Source: JBBRFH01 sp038224615
Lineage (GTDB): Bacteria; Planctomycetota; Phycisphaerae; Tepidisphaerales; Tepidisphaeraceae
Assembly (NCBI GenBank): GCA_038224615.1
Contig: JBBRFH010000011.1
Location: 1 to 23,359 of the forward strand
Reading direction: 5' to 3'
DNA length: 23,359 bases
Position 1 is the stretch's first letter, and every line of letters starts with the position of its first letter. A program made the translations under genes and the position numbers. Below, piece by piece: positions 20,935 to 23,359 of the stretch. The notes under the pieces are model-generated. The model saw only the letters and a program-made list of their open reading frames with translations. It had not been told where the DNA came from and did not search any database.

Positions 20935-22011
20935 ATGCAAGACATCCTCCACCAACTCTGCGCCATGCCCACCGCTTCGTTCGTCGAAGATCGCGTCGTC
21001 ACGTTCATCGAGCAGTGGGTGAAACAGCGCAAGCGGCTCGCCCTCTCGCGCGATCGCCATGGCAACCTGCTCATCGCCAACAAGACGACGAGCAAGCTTC
21101 CGCGCACGGTGATGGTCGCCCACATGGATCACCCCGGCTTCGTCGCCGAGAGCATGACTGAGGCGAGGACGCTGCAATGCCGCTTCCACGGCTACGTGAG
21201 GCCCGAGTTCTTCGTCGGCACGCGCGTCCGCTTCTTCGATCGCGACGACGAAATCACCGGCACCGTCACCGACGTCCGCGCTGAAGCCAATGGAAGACCC
21301 GCCGGCGCGACCGTGCGCGTCAGCAAGCCCGTCGCCACCGGCTCGATCGGCATGTGGGACGTGGGCGGCCCGCGCGTGAAGGGCGGCAAGTTCCACTGCC
21401 GCGTCTGCGACGACCTCGCCGGCTGCGCTTCGGCGCTGGCCGCGATCGACCTGCTGCTGGCGAAGAAATCCAAAGCCCCCTTCGCGTTATTGCTCACCCG
21501 CGCCGAAGAGGAAGCCTTCATCGGCGCCATCGCCGCCGTCAAGAACCGCCAGCTTCTGAAGAAGACCGACCGCATCGTCTCCATCGAGACCAGTGCCGAG
21601 CAGCCCTACGCCCAGCAGGGCAACGGCGTCATTCTCCGCGTCGGCGACCGCACCAGCATCTTCCACTCCGCCTACACCAGTTTCCTCAACACCCAGGCCG
21701 AGCAACTCGCCAAGCTCGACAAGACTTTCAAACACCAGCGTGCCCTCATGCCCGGCGGCACCTGCGAGGCCACCGTCTTCGACGCCCACCACTTCACCGC
21801 CGCCGCCGTCTGCGTCCCGCTGGGCAACTACCACAACATGAACGCCGCCTCGGGCAAGATCCAAGCCGAGTACGTCGACCTGAAGGACTGGACCAACATG
21901 GTCAATCTCCTCGCCGCCGCCTGCGCCAACAGCGCCGATTTCACCGGCGACCACACCGCCCTCCGCGACCGCCTGGACAAGCGGTTCAAGCAATTCGAGC
22001 GCTTCCTGTAG
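20935..22011 (+). CDS. M42 family metallopeptidase (glutamyl aminopeptidase/endoglucanase-like)
   Basis: The 358-residue protein has the dizinc layout of M42/M28 aminopeptidases: AHMDH (H63, D65), bridging Asp in VCDDLAG (159-160), catalytic Glu pair in RAEEEAFIG (E191/E192), a further acidic ligand in SIETS (E218), and a late His in GNYHNM. An inserted beta domain (~78-150: VGTRVRFFDRDDEITGTVTDV...) is typical of M42. It likely trims peptides in the cytoplasm. The in-frame upstream ATG at 20905 would add MATGETPVLR, which is simply the translated right arm of the palindrome, so ATG 20935 is preferred. There is no Shine-Dalgarno apart from the palindrome sequence. Confidence 0.88.
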   Translation: MQDILHQLCAMPTASFVEDRVVTFIEQWVKQRKRLALSRDRHGNLLIANKTTSKLPRTVMVAHMDHPGFVAESMTEARTLQCRFHGYVRPEFFVGTRVRFFDRDDEITGTVTDVRAEANGRPAGATVRVSKPVATGSIGMWDVGGPRVKGGKFHCRVCDDLAGCASALAAIDLLLAKKSKAPFALLLTRAEEEAFIGAIAAVKNRQLLKKTDRIVSIETSAEQPYAQQGNGVILRVGDRTSIFHSAYTSFLNTQAEQLAKLDKTFKHQRALMPGGTCEATVFDAHHFTAAAVCVPLGNYHNMNAASGKIQAEYVDLKDWTNMVNLLAAACANSADFTGDHTALRDRLDKRFKQFERFL

Positions 22012-22077
22012 GACGCGATTCATCGCACCACGTCATGTCATGGTGCGTTAAATCGGGAACTACGCGATGTCGACGGC

Positions 22078-22139
22078 GTAGCACGGGCGTCTCGCCCGTG
22101 TCCTCGTGTGAAAGACCACGGGCGGGACGCCCATGCTAC
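22078..22139. repeat. Palindrome (GGGCGTCTCGCCC type)
   Basis: The arms 22078-22100 (GTAGCACGGGCGTCTCGCCC, then GTG) and 22117-22139 (CACGGGCGGGACGCCCATGC, then TAC) pair with two mismatches around a 16-nt spacer. It lies between the M42 peptidase and queG genes and is closely related to the element at 20863. Confidence 0.85.
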
Positions 22140-22196
22140 AACACGCCCGCGAAGCTGTAGAACCTCCGTGATCGGTGGTTCCGACTCCGCACGCCC

Positions 22197-22202
22197 GTAT
22201 GA
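22197..22202 (+). promoter_or_regulatory. Possible -10 box of queG
   Basis: TATGAT lies 8 nt before the GTG at 22211. If it is used, translation would have to start at that GTG, because the ATGs at 22199 and 22202 lie upstream of the predicted transcription start. Confidence 0.3.
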
Positions 22203-22210
22203 TGCGAGGC

Positions 22211-23176
22211 GTGCAGAATTCCCCGGGACAAATCGCTGCGGCGATCAAGCAGAAGGCGGCGCAGCTCGGCTTCGATCTCGTGGCGATCGCCCGCGCCGAG
22301 CCGACGGCGCGCAGAGAGTTCATCACGCGCTGGCTCGATGACGGCCGCGCGGGCGAGATGCATTATCTGCACGAGCGACTGGACGAGCGGCTCGATCCGC
22401 ATCGGTACTTTCCCGCGGCGAGGTCGATCGTCTGCCTCGCGCTCAATTACCACGTGCCGCTCGAACCGACCCCGCCGCATCACGCCCGGCTGGCGCGGTA
22501 CGCGCAGGGGGATGACTATCACGACAAGCTCAAGCAGATGCTCTACGACCTGGCCGACTGGGTGCGCGAGACGTTTCCAGGGACAGAGACTCGCTGCGGG
22601 ACCGACAGCGTACCCGTGCTGGAGCGCGAGCACGCGGCGCGGGCGGGAATCGGATGGGTGGGGAAGAACACGCTGGTCATCCATCCGCGCATCGGCTCGT
22701 GGCTGCTGCTGGGCGAGGTGATGACGAGCCTGGAATTGCCCCCGGACAGGCCGATCACCACCGACCATTGCGGCACCTGCACGCGCTGCATCGACGCCTG
22801 CCCCACCGCCGCCATCACCGGTCCGCGCCAACTCGATGCGCGGAAGTGCATCAGCTATCTCACCATCGAACACAGTGGGGAAATCGACGACGCATTGAAG
22901 CCGAAGATGGGCGACTGGCTCTTTGGGTGCGACATCTGCCAGGACGTCTGCCCTTTCAACGGCAAGGCCCCGATCACGCTGACGCCCTGGCTTCAGCCGC
23001 GGCGGGCGACGAACTCGATTGACGTTAATGCGGTCGAACACTGGTCGCTCGACGACTACCATGTCGCGACACGACGCTCGCCGATGCGGCGGGTGAAGCT
23101 TCCCATCCTGCAGCGAAACGCCAAGATCGTCGCCGCCAATCTCAGCGATCACCTGAGCGGCCCTGAGATCGACTAG
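22211..23176 (+). CDS. queG: Epoxyqueuosine reductase QueG
   Basis: QueG reduces epoxyqueuosine to queuosine in the wobble position of certain tRNAs, using cobalamin and two 4Fe-4S clusters. From GTG 22211 the protein has 321 residues. It carries the substrate-site segment TDSVPVLEREHAARAGIGWVGKNT (catalytic Asp at ~132). The ferredoxin-like cysteines are C187, C190, C193 and C197 (CGTCTRCIDACPTAAI), C213 (RKCISYLT) and C240, C243 and C247 (CDICQDVCPFN). It lacks the long C-terminal HEAT-like part of the E. coli enzyme (379 residues), as many homologues do. ATG 22202 is an alternative start 3 codons upstream. Neighbouring genes are unrelated to queuosine. Confidence 0.93.
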   Translation: MQNSPGQIAAAIKQKAAQLGFDLVAIARAEPTARREFITRWLDDGRAGEMHYLHERLDERLDPHRYFPAARSIVCLALNYHVPLEPTPPHHARLARYAQGDDYHDKLKQMLYDLADWVRETFPGTETRCGTDSVPVLEREHAARAGIGWVGKNTLVIHPRIGSWLLLGEVMTSLELPPDRPITTDHCGTCTRCIDACPTAAITGPRQLDARKCISYLTIEHSGEIDDALKPKMGDWLFGCDICQDVCPFNGKAPITLTPWLQPRRATNSIDVNAVEHWSLDDYHVATRRSPMRRVKLPILQRNAKIVAANLSDHLSGPEID

Positions 23177-23359
23177 CGCGTCCGCCAGCACCGCATCGAC
23201 GCGATGCGGAGGCAGCAGCAGACGATCGACCGTCGGGTAGTTATCACCCGCCGCATTGGGTCTTCAGAACCCTACGAGCCGCGAAGATGCGACGAGCGCG
23301 ATGATCAACGCGAAGGAAAATCCAAAGAGAAATGAGCATTCTTCGCGTCTGCCTTCGCG
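23177..23359. repeat. Intergenic end region with half of a CGCGAAGG-type repeat
   Basis: No gene is visible. CCGCATCG (23191-23198) and CGATGCGG (23202-23209) form a small perfect hairpin 15 nt after queG and may end its transcript. From about 23279 CGCGAAG and CGCGAAGG motifs appear, and the last bases (CTTCGCG...CCTTCGCG) start the complementary arm, which is cut off by the window edge. Confidence 0.5.

Noticed and set aside
22136..23191. Long minus-strand frame (351 codons) opposite queG
   Set aside because: The plus strand carries both ferredoxin-type cysteine clusters of QueG. The antisense frame has no motif.

Overview
The window is GC-rich, densely coded bacterial DNA and looks chromosomal. 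It most resembles a planctomycete, tentatively of the Phycisphaerae/Tepidisphaerales type. The grounds are a large DUF6785-type membrane protein, an AhbC-type radical SAM enzyme paired with a TIGR04053-like one, several long proteins with no recognisable family, and many dispersed intergenic palindromes. There is no phage, insertion sequence, rRNA, tRNA or CRISPR array that I can support. The species assignment is inference.

Layout. Positions 1-2885 (+) hold the end of an unidentified gene, a small coupled ORF, a TIGR04053/AhbD-like radical SAM/SPASM protein and ahbC, which together suggest siroheme-derived heme synthesis. Positions 3175-4161 (-) hold an outer-membrane barrel with its own terminator. 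nadA (+, quinolinate synthase) occupies 4564-5808. From 6081 to 10427 everything is on the minus strand. Read in the direction of transcription this is recJ, a UPF0316 membrane protein, a terminator, then a promoter, a possible leader ORF, a soluble RsbRD_N-type histidine kinase and a CheY-like regulator. From 10820 to 14836 (+) come an amidohydrolase-2 protein with an altered metal-site motif, a lipoprotein overlapping a GNAT acetyltransferase, and an SPFH-like/beta-propeller fusion. A minus-strand membrane-anchored alpha/beta-hydrolase-like protein lacking its nucleophile (15142-16179) converges on that fusion. From 16423 to the end (+) come a single-pass SPOR-like protein, a coiled-coil/TPR-like protein, the DUF6785 membrane protein, an M42 aminopeptidase and queG (epoxyqueuosine reductase).

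The genes are mostly housekeeping or envelope-related and do not form one pathway. The clearest unusual layer is the repeats. At least four palindrome families sit in nearly every long gap: CACGAAT-type, CGCGAAGG-type, GGGCGTCTCGCCC-type and TGTCATCCTGAGC-type. A fifth family, GGCCCAAGCCCC-type, has entered the coding sequences of nadA and recJ in the same reading frame, adding the same peptide RPKPQGP to both proteins. A second recurring feature is a TATAAT/TATAGT-like box 8-14 nt upstream of several start codons, which suggests leaderless or nearly leaderless transcripts.
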